NCBI GenBank assembly: GCA_961205875.1
Contig: OY540813.1
Span: 34,319,001 to 34,383,000 of the forward strand
DNA: 64,000 bases
Origin: Sialis fuliginosa
Lineage: Eukaryota; Arthropoda; Insecta; Megaloptera; Sialidae
Direction of reading: 5' to 3'
Shown here: positions 11,716-23,098 of the stretch, piece after piece
How the letters are laid out: the number at the start of each line of letters is the position of its first letter
Position numbering within the stretch: position 1 is the first letter of the stretch
The notes under the pieces: generated by a model
Database searches by the model: none
What the model was told of the DNA's origin: nothing
What the model saw: only the letters and a program-made list of their open reading frames with translations
Translations under genes and position numbers: made by a program

Positions 11716-12347
11716 ATGTTTATTGTATGTTTATTTGTAATATATAGAATTAGTAAATAGATTTAGAAATAAAGTAATCACATAGTGGGTTTCAAACTGT
11801 TTATTTTATATATCTAATTGTAAGAAGGTATTCAAATGCAGAATTAATGTATGTAAATTCTCAAAAATTATTTAAATTGAGAATGTTAGCGTATTAAAGA
11901 AAATCTTAAAAATTAAGTATATGGCCTATAGTGTTCTTTATTATCTCTGAAAATTACATGTGCTCATTTTAAAAGCTGCTTCAATTGTTCTAAACCAAAA
12001 ATACACATAAAACCCTACATTTCAATTAAAACTAATTTGATCCATTTAATATTCAGGGACAAAACAGAGCAATATTATAGAATTATTCACCAATACCCAC
12101 TTTTATACTACTTATTCGTGTATTCTACCTAATTATTTTATAAAAAATATTTTTTTATAACTGATTTTAAAGTGATGTAATGTTGAGGCTTAATAGAAAA
12201 ACTTTTAAGTAAATTATATTTTCTTTAATTTTTTAAAAACCACCCAACCTCCCATTTTTAATTTAAATTTGTTGGTCCATTCGTATTTTTTTATTAAAAT
12301 TAATTATATGAGTCGTTTTTAAAGTGACAACCCAGTAATATACATAT
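11716..12347. other. AT-rich intergenic stretch
   Basis: No gene, RNA or repeat structure is recognised. Confidence 0.4.
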
Positions 12348-12485
12348 TAGGGTGTTTTTTTTTTGTTTTTTTTTTTTCGGTCCCGCAGGTCTATGTTTTA
12401 GCTTTGGCTCAAAATTTCAGGCTCATAGATCAAACCTGAGAACGGCGCAAACCGAGTCTTTTTCCCATTTGATTAACATGGGAAT
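12348..12485. mobile_element. TAGGGTG foldback element, truncated half copy
   Basis: Starts TAGGGTGTTTTTTTTTTG and follows the left arm of 11113-11707 ('CTCATAGATCAAACCTG', 'CCCATTTGATTAACATGGGAA'), then stops; the right arm is absent. Confidence 0.7.
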
Positions 12486-13436
12486 ATCGGTATGGAGAAC
12501 CATACATGACTTCCATGTTCTTTCTATCTTTTTAAATAATTTTTAAATATAATTTGTTTTTAAATATTTTAATTATATAACGGCTGTACGACGGTTACAG
12601 TAGTTATTGTCATTTGTACTTATATAAATATAATTTAATGTTCTAATGTCAAAAACATAAAACACATTCGTAGAACAACTAACTTGATAATTTGAATTTA
12701 GTCGCATTTGTTTCCATGGCAACATGAATTAATGACGTATTAATTAATATTTAAAATTCAACTTTTAAGTGTGTTTTTTACCACTTTAATGGCTGTTTGG
12801 GCACGTACAAATAATAAATGTCCCTTAGATTCAATTGAACTGCAAATGTACCAAATCTTATCAAAATTAGTGAGATAATACTCGCAATGTTCACTTTTTA
12901 GACGAAAAAAGTTACAAAATTTCGAATATTTCCAAAACCCCTAATCCGATTAGCACCAAAATCAATAGGTCTGGAGTGCTCACTGAGACAAACATTTTCC
13001 CCAAAAATAATTCAGATCGGTGCATTTTTACAGTAGTTATCGTGAACGAAAAAAAATCTACATCCTGACACACAGATACACAGGCACACGCACAGCCGCG
13101 TTAGTACAATCAGAATTAGTCATTTTCTCGGACACGATTTTTCGATGGTATTACAATACTTCCATTTCTTTCAGAACATGGAAGTAAAATCAACATTATA
13201 ATTTTAAATTTTGGAATTATAGGGAGGGGCGTCATAGAATTTTTAATTTGATATCTAGGCATGTGGTATGTCAAAATATAGATCTCAATTAGTAGAACTT
13301 GATACTTTTTTATATTTTAACTTTAACTTAAAAATTCACCTGTAAGTGGTTCCCAACATTTCACGTAGTACGTACTTCGGAACCCTTATGGCATACACTC
13401 GTGTATGTCTTGCCCGAATTATTTAATTTTTTTGCA
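12486..13436. other. Noncoding stretch with a repeat tail
   Basis: No gene. At 13085-13190 the sequence 'CGATGGTATTACAATACTTCCATTTCTTTCAGAACATGGAAGTAAA' type tail is the reverse complement of 46640-46730, so it is a dispersed repeat present in both orientations. Confidence 0.5.
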
Positions 13437-13767
13437 TATTAAATTGTATTCAAAAACAAAATCATCTACTTTATAGTTGTTTTGCTTTAACTCTTTGATT
13501 AACAGATGTAAATCCAGTTTATCATTAGACATCTTTATAATGTCTTGAGTTATCCATCCTTTCTTTTCATTATTAATTTTAGAATTATATATGTTAGTTA
13601 GTTTTATAGGGAAAACAATATTTAAATAATATTTGAAGATATCATGGAAGTACTGGCATTTGGGTTCTTTGTATTATAAACAGTGTCCCAACTTTCGTTC
13701 GCTAATAAATAATTAAAATACCTAATTTGTTCATCAGAATATGTAGATACGAATGTATTTATATATA

Positions 13768-14601
13768 CAGTGCGTTCACGATGAAAGGAACAAATTCGTT
13801 TAAAATTCAGGTAATTATTTTGTGCAAAAACGCTCGGACCCGTCGATTAGTATTTTTAGTTGCGGATTTTTTGACATAAGAAAATTGTATACAGGGTGTC
13901 TGAAGAAGAACATATACAGCAATCATTGATTTTTTTAAATGGAACACCCTATATATTATACCATTTTTGAATTGTGCGATAAATTCTGAACACTTTTTGT
14001 ACAGCATATCATATCTCTAAAATCAGTAGTTTTTGGAATAATGACGTTTGAAAATTGACAAGTCAAATAAAATGTTTAAATTGAAAAAATAAACTTTGAA
14101 CATTTTTTTAAAAGCCAACAAAGACATCCTGGTATTGCAAAAACAAAGAAAGAAAGAAGAAAAAAAAGAAAAAAAAACTTTTTTTTTCCTTTTTTTTCTT
14201 TTTTTTTCTTTTTTTGCAATACCAGGATGTTTTTGTTGGCTTTTAAAAAATGTTCAAAGTTTATTTTTTCAATTTAAACATTTTATTTGACTTGTGTGTA
14301 TTTCAAAATGTCAATTTTCAAACGTCATTATTCCAAAAACTACTGATTTTAGAGATATGATATGCGGTACAAAAAGTGTTCAGAATTTATCGCACAATTC
14401 AAAAATGGTATAATATATAGGGTGTTCCATTTAAAAAAATCAATGATTGCTGTATATGTTCTTCTTCAGACATCCTGTATACAATTTTCTTATGTCAAAA
14501 AATCCGCAACTTAAAATACTAATCGACGGGTCCGAGCGTTTTTGCACAAAATAATTACCTGAATTTTAAACGAATTTGTTCCTTTCATCGTGAACGCACT
14601 G
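13768..14601. mobile_element. Foldback element CAGTGCGTTCACG, TA-flanked
   Basis: Arms of about 400 bp: CAGTGCGTTCACGATGAAAG mirrors CTTTCATCGTGAACGCACTG at the right end, flanked by TA (13766-13767 and 14602-14603). Inner arms include 'GCTCGGACCCGTCGATTAG' in both orientations; the loop is near 14165-14210 in an AAAGAAAAAA/TTTTTTCTTT run. No protein. Inserted in the LINE fragment. Confidence 0.85.
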
Positions 14602-14957
14602 TATATATTATTCACTTCAATTTGGATGGAATAATTACGACTTATTGCTGAATGATCCGATAAAGATATAGAAACTACATCTGTCGTATACAAATCTGAA
14701 TTTACATTTGTTATAATATTATCAATACAAGTGGCAGAAATATTTGTTGATCTAGTAGGGATCTTGACTATGCAGTTAAATTATATGCGAGCAATAGATT
14801 ATTGAATTGTTTGATTCTGTTATCAGAGCAATTCAAAATGTTGATATTGAAATCACCACAAATAAACAATGTTCGCATAGACATACAATGTCTGGATTTT
14901 CGATGTTGAGGAATATTTCTAGCTCTTCAATATTGTTACGTAGGCTCTGGATGTTAA

Positions 14958-15537
14958 CCTTTAACTAGTGACATGACAAATTTATAACATTATAAGAGAC
15001 ATGACGTCTCACAGGCTACTACTTTCAAAGTTAAATTTTGTCTTAAAATTGCATTTGGACAATTAAAAATTGTGTTGATATTAGCTATTGGAACGTAATA
15101 AAACAAATGTAAATGAATTCAATCAGTTTTTATAATTATTTTAAAAAAAACGGTAATTAACAATTAGTGGTACTTTTCAGCCTTAATTGACATGAGATCG
15201 TTTTTTAGTTTTTTAATAGACCTTACATAAATAATATGACAAATTTAACACTTTTTACTTAAAATATAATTAAGAAAGAAACAAAAAAACATAAAAGCTA
15301 CTTCTGAAAACAAATAATAAAAATTCTGACACCTACCCAATTTGGCATAAATCATTTTCTAATTAGTATTACTTACGTATTAAAAACCGATTACACGTCT
15401 GCCTTCTTCCGCGGTCGTTTTAGCATTAAAACAAAAGCTACTAAGACGCTGGGTCAAGGCAAGCGGGGGGAAGTGGTCAATTCTAAGAATTTGCAAAACA
15501 CGCGACGCCTGTGATACTACACGTCACTAGTTAAAGG
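14958..15537. mobile_element. piggyBac-type nonautonomous element
   Basis: CCTTTAACTAGTGACATGAC at the left is mirrored by GTCACTAGTTAAAGG at the right, each bordered by TTAA (14954-14957 and 15538-15541). Subterminal 'ATGACGTCTCACAGG' and 'CGCCTGTG' motifs also fit piggyBac-like ends. No transposase. Joining the flanks restores the endonuclease block HLNIQSLRN of the LINE fragment. Confidence 0.8.
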
Positions 15538-15571
15538 TTAAGATGCATATTATGTCAAATACATAGGTATA

Positions 15572-16449
15572 CAGGATGGGGCATTTAAAGTGTTACAGAT
15601 TATTATCTCAGAACCATCGCATATTTGAAAAAAATGTTTCAACCAAAAAATGTTTGGTTGTAAGGGGGTAATCGAATAGTAATATTTATTTGCTATTTTA
15701 ACGTGGCCTTCAAGGATATTTGAAGGTCAACATCATTTTTTTAAATAGGAACCTATAGTTTTTATTTAGTAATCTTATTCTATGTGAAAAAATACAAATC
15801 TTTCATTGAAAACTTTTTTTTGAACAACCCAAGCTTTCCAAGGTATCTAACAAAATAATTCGAGATTTTGAATTTTCAAGAATTTTTTACTCAGAAACCA
15901 TAAACTTTAGAAAAAAAGTACATGATACAAAAAATGTTTATTTTAGTCTAATGAAACTTGGAGAATTATTCTAGATTTTTTTTAATATTTCGTACTTTTT
16001 TTTGTTTTTGCTAAAATAAAATAAATAGAAAAAGTTTTTTAATTTTTTGAAATAATTCTCCACGCTTTATTAGACAAAAATAAATATTTTGTATATCCAG
16101 TACTTTGTTCTAAAGTTTGTGGTTTCTGTGTAAAAAATTCTTGAAAATTCAAAATCTCGAATTATTTTGTTAGATACCTTGGAAAGCTTGGGTTGTTCAA
16201 AAAAAAGTTTTCAATGACAGATTCGTGTTTTTTCACGTAGAATAAGATTATTAAATAAAAACTATAGGTTCCTATTTAAAAAAATGATGTTGACCTTCAA
16301 ATATCCTTGAAGGCCACGTTAAAATAGCAAATAAATATTACTATTCGATTACCCCTTTACAAACAAACATTTTTTGGTTGAAACATTTTTTTTCAAATAT
16401 GCGATGGTTCCGAGATAATCAACTGTAACACTTTAAATGCCCCATCCTG
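15572..16449. mobile_element. Foldback element CAGGATGGGGC, TA-flanked
   Basis: CAGGATGGGGCATTTAAAGT is mirrored by ACTTTAAATGCCCCATCCTG, flanked by TA (15570-15571, 16450-16451). Arms extend about 400 bp, including 'CGTGGCCTTCAAGGATATTTG' in both orientations. No protein. Confidence 0.85.
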
Positions 16450-17104
16450 TATATTGTTCGAATTCATAAAACCCAACAATGTCTTATTCTGATCAATGTT
16501 TCATATGTGAAGAATCTTTGGAACATGGTGAAGTACAATTGGCGAAGGAAAAATCAATTAAAACATTTATCGAAATTAGTAGCAAACGAAGGGACAAAAA
16601 GTGGTTTCAACTAAGAAATATTAGCGAAATTACTGTGCATAATAAATGTCGAAAAATATATAGTGTGCATCGTAAATCCGTCCCAGGAAAAGATTTTTCA
16701 GAAAAAAAATAAGAAATAAGAAAATTGTTTCCTCTGTAACCAGAATTGAGACAAAAAACATAAGGAGGTAAATATCGTTTCAACGAATTCAATAAAAGAA
16801 AGTTTATTGAAAATCGCGATTTCTCGGGATGATGACTGGGGGCGTGATGTTAAAGAAAGAATTGAAAATATTCCATCACTGAAGAATTTAGAAGCTCGCT
16901 ATCACAATCGTTGTTATAATTTATGTATTTGACTAAAGGAAAATCATCTGGAAGACCAAAGATTGATCCATTTGAATATGCTTTCGATCTATTGTTATGT
17001 AATGTAACTTCTTCCCCTATATGTATTTTATCATCTATTACAGATTAGTTTAAATGTCTGGTTTTCACAGAATCTTAGAAAAAATTAAAAGGTTTCGATC
17101 GTTA

Positions 17105-17490
17105 AGGATGTGACCCTCATAAAAGGGATCACGGGACCGTTTGATTACGAAAACATTCCAGAACGCGTCCCACGCTAATATGTATATTCTTTGTTCTTAT
17201 TTTCTATAAAAGGGGTTGTTTGTAAAAACGAGCAACATTAACATTCAAGTCGATACCAAGGAACATTCTAAATCAAAACATTAACATTCAAGTCTATACC
17301 AAGGAACATAATATATCGAAATTCTATCTCTACTATATCAAAAGTTCAAAGACTCTGTCAGAATCATTCAGTCTACGTGTATATATTATTATTAATACAA
17401 TAAAATATTATTTAATAACAAATCAAATCAGAGATCTGAGCTGGTGTCACCCTGACAAATCAACATCACTCACATCCATTACGGATTATT
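17105..17490 (+). mobile_element. Possible solo LTR
   Basis: Between gene pieces, a segment starting TGTGACCCTCATAAAAGGG has a TATAAAAGGGG box near 17205, a duplicated 'AACATTAACATTCAAGTC.ATACCAAGGAACAT' block (about 17237 and 17278), an AATAAAATA signal near 17399 and an end near CACTCACA. Promoter-then-polyA order fits an LTR, but no target duplication was found. Confidence 0.35.
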
Positions 17491-19826
17491 ATCAGGTAAT
17501 TCAGTTCAATAATAATACACAATCTTTCAATTTAAAACAATTTTATATAATTTCCATATATGAATTGATAACATTTAACAAAGAATCTATCGATCTATAT
17601 CAGACAAAGACTCTAGTCATTCTATCTAATACACACATTCATTTCTTTATATGCTCGCACGTACATTTTCTATAATTTGATCTACATTATTAAAATAAAC
17701 ATTCACACAACATTAAATGCTAAATCTCACTGCGTTGTACGTTCCTAAAGACAGGGGCGTCTCCGATGTCACTAACAATATATATTGAAATCAACAATGA
17801 TTGTATATAATATAATATGTCTGAACTGCTAGAATTAACACCAGAGTATGCTCCACATTCTAAAGTACTTATAAACATGTTGAATGAAGGTATGGTGACG
17901 ATATAATAATACAAAGACATGGAAAATAAACTGTTATTTGTTTTCGCGATGCAGCTCCATAGTAAATTAATTGATTCGCAGTACGAAACCCGAGAAGAAT
18001 TGTTAAGGCTGCCGCTATAATTTTGTTATAAGAGACGACATCAGAAGCCGGATGTATGGTACATCATTCTATCCGATATCACGTCAATTTTTAAAAGATA
18101 TTAATAACGACATCCCTGAAAAACAGGCAAAAGTGAAAATCTGACTACCAAACGCAAAACTATAGCACATGCAATCGTGTCAGTTGCACGACCAAAGTCA
18201 TTTTTATCACCTATACAACTTGCTACTAGCATATATTTACATCGTAAGTCTAGCTCAAGAATAGTAATAGATGTTCTTTCAAGAATGGGTTTATGCACTA
18301 CTTATAATAATATTCTTTTATACAAAGCGTCATCTATTATGCATTCAGAACCTAAAATAAATCATAGAGTGTTCATTCAATATGTATTTAATAGTGATGT
18401 AACGAATGTATGATTTTAAACATTCGCGAATGCGAATGCGAATATTGACTTTTTTTAAATAGTTTTATGCCCGGTATTATAAAGAAATTGCATTGGTGCA
18501 TGGTAGCAAATTTGCTTCCAGCTAACGCTATCTACTGGGTATTAAATGTAAATGACAACCACTCACAAGATGTAGCCAATGAAATCGTACATATAATGAC
18601 TTTAAAGCATGCGTAATTGCGTATTAAGTAGAAATCAGCGACTTAAAATAAGTGCTGCCAAGTGTACCTCATAAAATGCATAGCATTTACATTATTATAC
18701 ATTTATTACCACCCTGGCGGATTCGTGGTCACTGTAAAATCATCGTCAAACGACGGTCAAATCACCGTAAATTTACGGTACCGACAAATGAACGTCTTTT
18801 GACTGTCAAACAAGCGTCGTTTGATGGTGAACGACAAGTGCCGTTGTGAAAATTTTCGACAATAACCGTATCGATGATGTTATGTGTGTGCATTGTATTT
18901 CAGCTGACTAGTTACCGTAAATTAATAGGTAAATGACATTCCTTTAACAGTCATTGAGAAGTATAGGAATTGTCAAAAACCGATATCTTGGCGGTTCATT
19001 TACAGTAATAAGTGAGTCGAATACTCGTCGATGGAGCGTATAGTGTCGGTAAGTGAGAAATTTTTCGTTAGTGAACTGTTGATCAGATACCGGTCAGATT
19101 TTTAAAATTAAAAAAATTGTCACTTATAATTTTTATAAATTTTCGAATGTTGAATTATTTTCTTGAATTTTTTTATGATAATTTAATTGATATGAGATTC
19201 TAAAAAATTCTAAAAAATCTTTTGTTACCAATATTTTTTTTCTGTTCATTAATTTATAACGAATGTTAATAAATTATAAATGAAGTTATTTATATCTTAA
19301 AATAACTAAAATAAAATAAACATAAAAAAAATACTTTATACTTACATAGTGTTCGTCTTATATTTCCTACTTTCTTATGAATGGCGTACAGAATCTTTTA
19401 TATATTTAATATTTTATTCGAAAAATAAGAATACGAATTAACAAAATTTCTATAAATTATAAATTAGGTTAGTTGAATGCCAATTATAAATTTAGCGCTG
19501 ATGTATATTTTCATATTTGTCACCTTTTTTTTACATGGGATTCGCCTTTATTGTGTAGAGACGCATGCGCAATAACTATGTAACTAGCTGCTGTTGTGGC
19601 CCAGCTGCTAAGTTTCATTGATGATCGGTGAGATATTACGAAGTGCATACGCCAAGAGACACTGGTTTTAAGGTTATTTTTATCCGCGTAAAGTCTTGTA
19701 TTTTTATATTATCTTAAAATAAATATGACATTAATTATCTTTGATGTATGAAAGTAGTTTAATACATTTTATTTGTTATTGCTTAATTCAGTACAACTAT
19801 TTAAAATATGTACTTACAAACATGCT

Positions 19827-20150
19827 ATGGCAAGTAAATCTATTTTCAAAATTGTTCATAGAAGTATGGTTTATAAAAAAGATAAACATGGTTGGAGAAA
19901 CATCGATAATGAAAATGATTTAAATGGTGAAATCAGTGGCGTAGAAACGGGGGGGGTTTTGGGGTCGAAACCCCCCCCGAAATTTTCAATGCTGTTAAAA
20001 TTTTTGCTTTTTCAATCAAAAAAAACTTCACATATTTTTTGGAATATCAAAACCCCCCCCCGAAAATTTTTCTTACTACGCCACTGGGTGAAATATACAT
20101 TACGAATCGTACGGACGAGTTTGTTGAAGTAGAGATATTGGATCAAAACG
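19827..20150 (+). pseudogene. Short unknown exon interrupted by a hAT-like element
   Basis: An ATG at 19827 opens MASKSIFKIVHRSMVYKK and continues to NGEI at 19933, where a 153-bp element enters. On the far side, ITNRTDEFVEVEILDQNG follows in the frame obtained when the element and one GGTGAAAT copy are disregarded. The exon then ends at a good donor, G/GTAAGT (20151). That gives about 57 codons of a basic then acidic segment. I do not recognise it. It is the only protein-like sequence inside the Harbinger-type element and could be a remnant of its second protein or a captured host exon. Confidence 0.5.
19934..20086. mobile_element. Short hAT-like element CAGTGGCGTAG with G/C runs
   Basis: CAGTGGCGTAGAAACGGGGG at the left, CTTACTACGCCACTG at the right, flanked by exact GGTGAAAT (19926-19933, 20087-20094). 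It contains runs of eight G and eight C near both ends. Same family as 42422-42799. Confidence 0.92.
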
Positions 20151-20734
20151 GTAAGTGAACTATGTCCTTAATTATATTCAAATAAAACTTTTATTTTATG
20201 ATACTGAATTTTACAGACATCTAACAATTTTTTAGATTGTTTAACTGTAAAGAAAAAAATTTAGCGAAAAAATTTCAGATGTAGAAATTTTTACGTAATA
20301 GTTATAAATTACGTAATTTCTAAATGCGAGTGAGATAATTTTTGTTTTTAATTAGTAATATATTTGCAATAATTCCACACGTTTGAACTGGTAATTATTG
20401 GTAAGCGAATGTAATTTTTACATCATATTGCCTGTAATTTGAGAATGAATCTACCGTAAATTGAGCGTATAATGTCGGTCAAAATGCAGTAAGTCGATTG
20501 TAATGACATTGGTGATTGACGCTCACACTTTCGTCATTCAGCGATGTATAGTAAATGATTACATGGTGTTGTTACCGTAAATATTCGAAAAATGTATGGT
20601 GAAAATTTTTCACAACCGCACCCGGAAACGATCGTCAAATCACTCCATGCAGTCAAATCTTCAACGGCAAAACTCCCAATAGTTTGACGTCAAAAAACCA
20701 TATTTTTATTGTGCTGCCAAAACCGCTAGGGCAC

Positions 20735-21006
20735 TAGGGTGACCAGATTTTAGTTTTAGTAAACCCTGACATGTAAATGAAGACCTCATTTTTATTTTAT
20801 TTTATCTTTTTTATTTTTATTTTATTTTTTTATTTTCATTACCCTAATCTGCACTTTTGCGCCTCCTACTCTATTTTTTACTACCTTTTTTTTAGTCGTC
20901 ATCATTTTTTGCAAAACCCAGATAAATTGCACCCAAACCCTGAGCCCGGAGATTCAGTATGCAAACCCTGAGACTCCGGGTCAAAACCTGAGACCTGGTC
21001 ACCCTA
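20735..21006. mobile_element. Short element TAGGGTGACCAG
   Basis: TAGGGTGACCAGATTTTAG at the left mirrors CCTGGTCACCCTA at the right; 'AAACCCTGAC' and related blocks recur inside. No clear 8-bp duplication remains (flanks TAGGGCAC and ATTACCAC). Confidence 0.6.
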
Positions 21007-22050
21007 ATTACCACTGCTTTAAAAGATCGAGCAATTTCATAACAATTTAACACCCAGCAGATAGCGTTAGCTGAGAGCAAATTTGTACCCATGCAATTTC
21101 TGTATAATATCGGGCATTAAAATATTTTTTTTATTACAAAAAGAAGTGATATTCGCACTTTTTCTTGCGATTGCGAATGCGAATGTTAAAAAATGTGCGA
21201 ATATTCGTTACATCACTAGTATTTAATAATGCTGACCACAATGTATGTACATTAGACGGTTTAAATACGTTTCACAGTTTAGGATGAATTTGTTGCATAA
21301 ATCCAAATACTGCACTTTGTACAGAGGGACGTATTAAAAAATGTAAAAATATGCCGACAGCAACAACATTAGCTTCACAAACTGCTATTGAAATAGTATC
21401 ATATGACAAGTATAATCAGTCAGGCTTGAAGCAAATCAAATACAAGAATGTATCCGAGCTACAACTTGGTGAACCAACTAAGTTACCAGTATCATTTGCT
21501 GCTTACTTGTGGGCAAAATATTTTCGCATAAAGAACCTACCAAGTTGGAGAGGTTACATGGAAAAAATTACTTCTACAATGCCATATGATGTATCTCGAT
21601 TTGTTTGTTTACCTTTTATTAACCAACGACCCTCCGATCTAGACACTATAAATACTGCTTTACACCTTGTAGCTGCCGAATCTAAGAAAGCAAAATATAA
21701 AACATGTTTTGTCACTTTTGATCAGCCTTTGTATATGAAGGCTCGAGATATTGTTGGTATTTTAGGTGAATCTGAATTTAAAAATGTAATTTGTTAGATT
21801 AGGTGGGTTTCATCTGTTAATATCGTATCTCGGGTCGGTTGGATATATTATGGAAGGAAGTGGGATTGAAAAACTCTGGTCAAATATTTATGCACGTGTT
21901 ACAGTTGATAAAATGTTAGCGGGACATGCTTTTTCAAGAGCCATAAGAGCACATATTCTTATGTATACGGCACTGGGCATAATCATTATAGAAGATATTG
22001 TTTGAATTTGAGTTTTGATTGAGTTTGAATCACAACCTGTTACTTTGGAG

Positions 22051-22849
22051 CAGGGCTTCGAACCGGAACTGAGCCGGAAACCGGAAAACCGTTATTTTTT
22101 GCTAGAACGAAAACCGGAACCGCTCCGAAAAAAAATTATCGGTTTTTTTCGGTTCGGTTGGGAGGAAAATAAAATGTCATATCCTCATTTATACAAAAAC
22201 GCAATTGTGGTTTTTGGATCTCCAGCAACACAAGTTAGTGTTGAAAGAACCTTCTCTAGTTTTTAAAGTTTATATTACGAGACAATAGAAATAGTTTAAA
22301 TGAAAATAGATTGGAAGATATTTTAATAATGAGGGGTAACCCATATTTTCTAATTATAAATAAATATGCCCGAGGATCCTGTACATACTTCCACTGTATA
22401 TACATATACTATTATATTTTACTTTATTTTTTATTTTCATTGCGGAATATTTAGCTCAGTTAATGTGTCGAAAAATAAACAAATCTTCAAATTCTTCTAG
22501 TTATAATTATTATACCTTTAATTAATAATTAATTATCATTATTTATATTATATTATTGTATCAATTCATGAAGTATGCTTATTACAAAAGCAGGATTAAA
22601 ATGGGTACTTGCATTACATTTTATGGTACTTGTATGATAGCCCGACGCCACGTTTTGATGTTCAAAATTACGGTAGAAAAATTTTTTTTAATACAAATCA
22701 TTTTTTTAATTAATCACTCGTAGCTGAACCAAAACAACCGGAAAAACTGTTATTTTTTTCGGAACGAAAACCGGAACCAAACTGATATATATTTTTAACT
22801 CGAACCGGAACGAAAACCGAAACGAAAATAATAATGGTTCGAAGCCCTG
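22051..22849 (+). mobile_element. hAT deletion derivative with dimerisation-domain remnant
   Basis: CAGGGCTTCGAACCGGAACT mirrors GGTTCGAAGCCCTG. Flanks CTTTGGAG (22043-22050) and CTTTGGAC (22850-22857) match at seven of eight bases. At 22171-22365 a remnant of the hAT C-terminal dimerisation domain is visible: YPHLYKNAIVVFGSPATQ, SVERTFSS, then after a one-base frameshift KFILRDNRNSLNENRLEDIL. The catalytic part of the transposase is absent, so it is an internally deleted hAT. GGTTCGGTTTTCGGTT-like repeats fill both ends. Confidence 0.88.
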
Positions 22850-23098
22850 CTTTGGACATTAATAACCATCAATATTTGATATATTTAACAGAAAAATTAG
22901 TTAATAGAATAAATACACTGAAAAAAGAGGCCGTACAGTACTATTATGGTTAAAATACTTGGAATGTATCACAGTTGTAAATAAATTTATAGAAACTGAA
23001 CGTTTAGGTAATTTGCGTTTACATCTTCAATGTATTCGGAAAATGCTTCCTCTCTTCCACGCTTCTGGCCACTTACCATATGCAAAATCGGGTACGCG

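Larger units (their letters stand above)
13437..15571 (-). pseudogene. APE-type LINE ORF2 fragment (endonuclease and linker), broken by insertions
   Basis: Read on the minus strand, remnants run from about 15571 down to 13437. The segment ending at 14602 carries endonuclease-like blocks: HLNIQSLRNNIEELEIF, then GDFNINIL, 'STNISATCIDNIITN' and 'SLSDHSA', in the order found in the exonuclease-endonuclease-phosphatase domain of Jockey/CR1-like LINEs. The segment 13767-13437 continues with 'NESWDTVYN', 'VFPIK' and 'WITQDIIKMSNDK', the region between endonuclease and reverse transcriptase. Two elements (14958-15537 and 13768-14601) interrupt it and a third abuts it at 15572. Frameshifts and stops show it is dead. 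Confidence 0.75.
18468..21116. mobile_element. Harbinger-type element TGCCCGGTATTATA
   Basis: Arms of about 100 bp: TGCCCGGTATTATAAAGAAA mirrors TTTCTGTATAATATCGGGCA, and 'CAGCTAACGCTATCTACTGGG' is inverted on the other side. TTA flanks both ends (18465-18467, 21117-21119), matching the TWA targets of PIF/Harbinger. It contains a second imperfect inverted pair (18712-18860 and 20600-20705), a short coding exon at 19827-20150 and two smaller elements. The related short element 43753-44000 shares its ends. Confidence 0.7.
18392..21218. mobile_element. hAT-like element TAGTGATGTAACG, outer member of a nest
   Basis: TAGTGATGTAACGAAT at the left mirrors ATTCGTTACATCACTA at the right. An exact 8-bp duplication GTATTTAA flanks it (18384-18391, 21219-21226). 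Ignoring it rejoins a reading frame of the PIN/CXC gene (QYVFN then NADHNVCTLDG). Short TGCGAATGCGAAT repeats lie inside each end. Nearly all of its interior is the element at 18468-21116; no hAT transposase remains. Confidence 0.85.

Noticed and set aside
18652..18849. 65-codon frame in the Harbinger-type element
   Set aside because: It lies in an imperfect inverted repeat of 'CGTCAAA' motifs and has no partner frame or splice signals.
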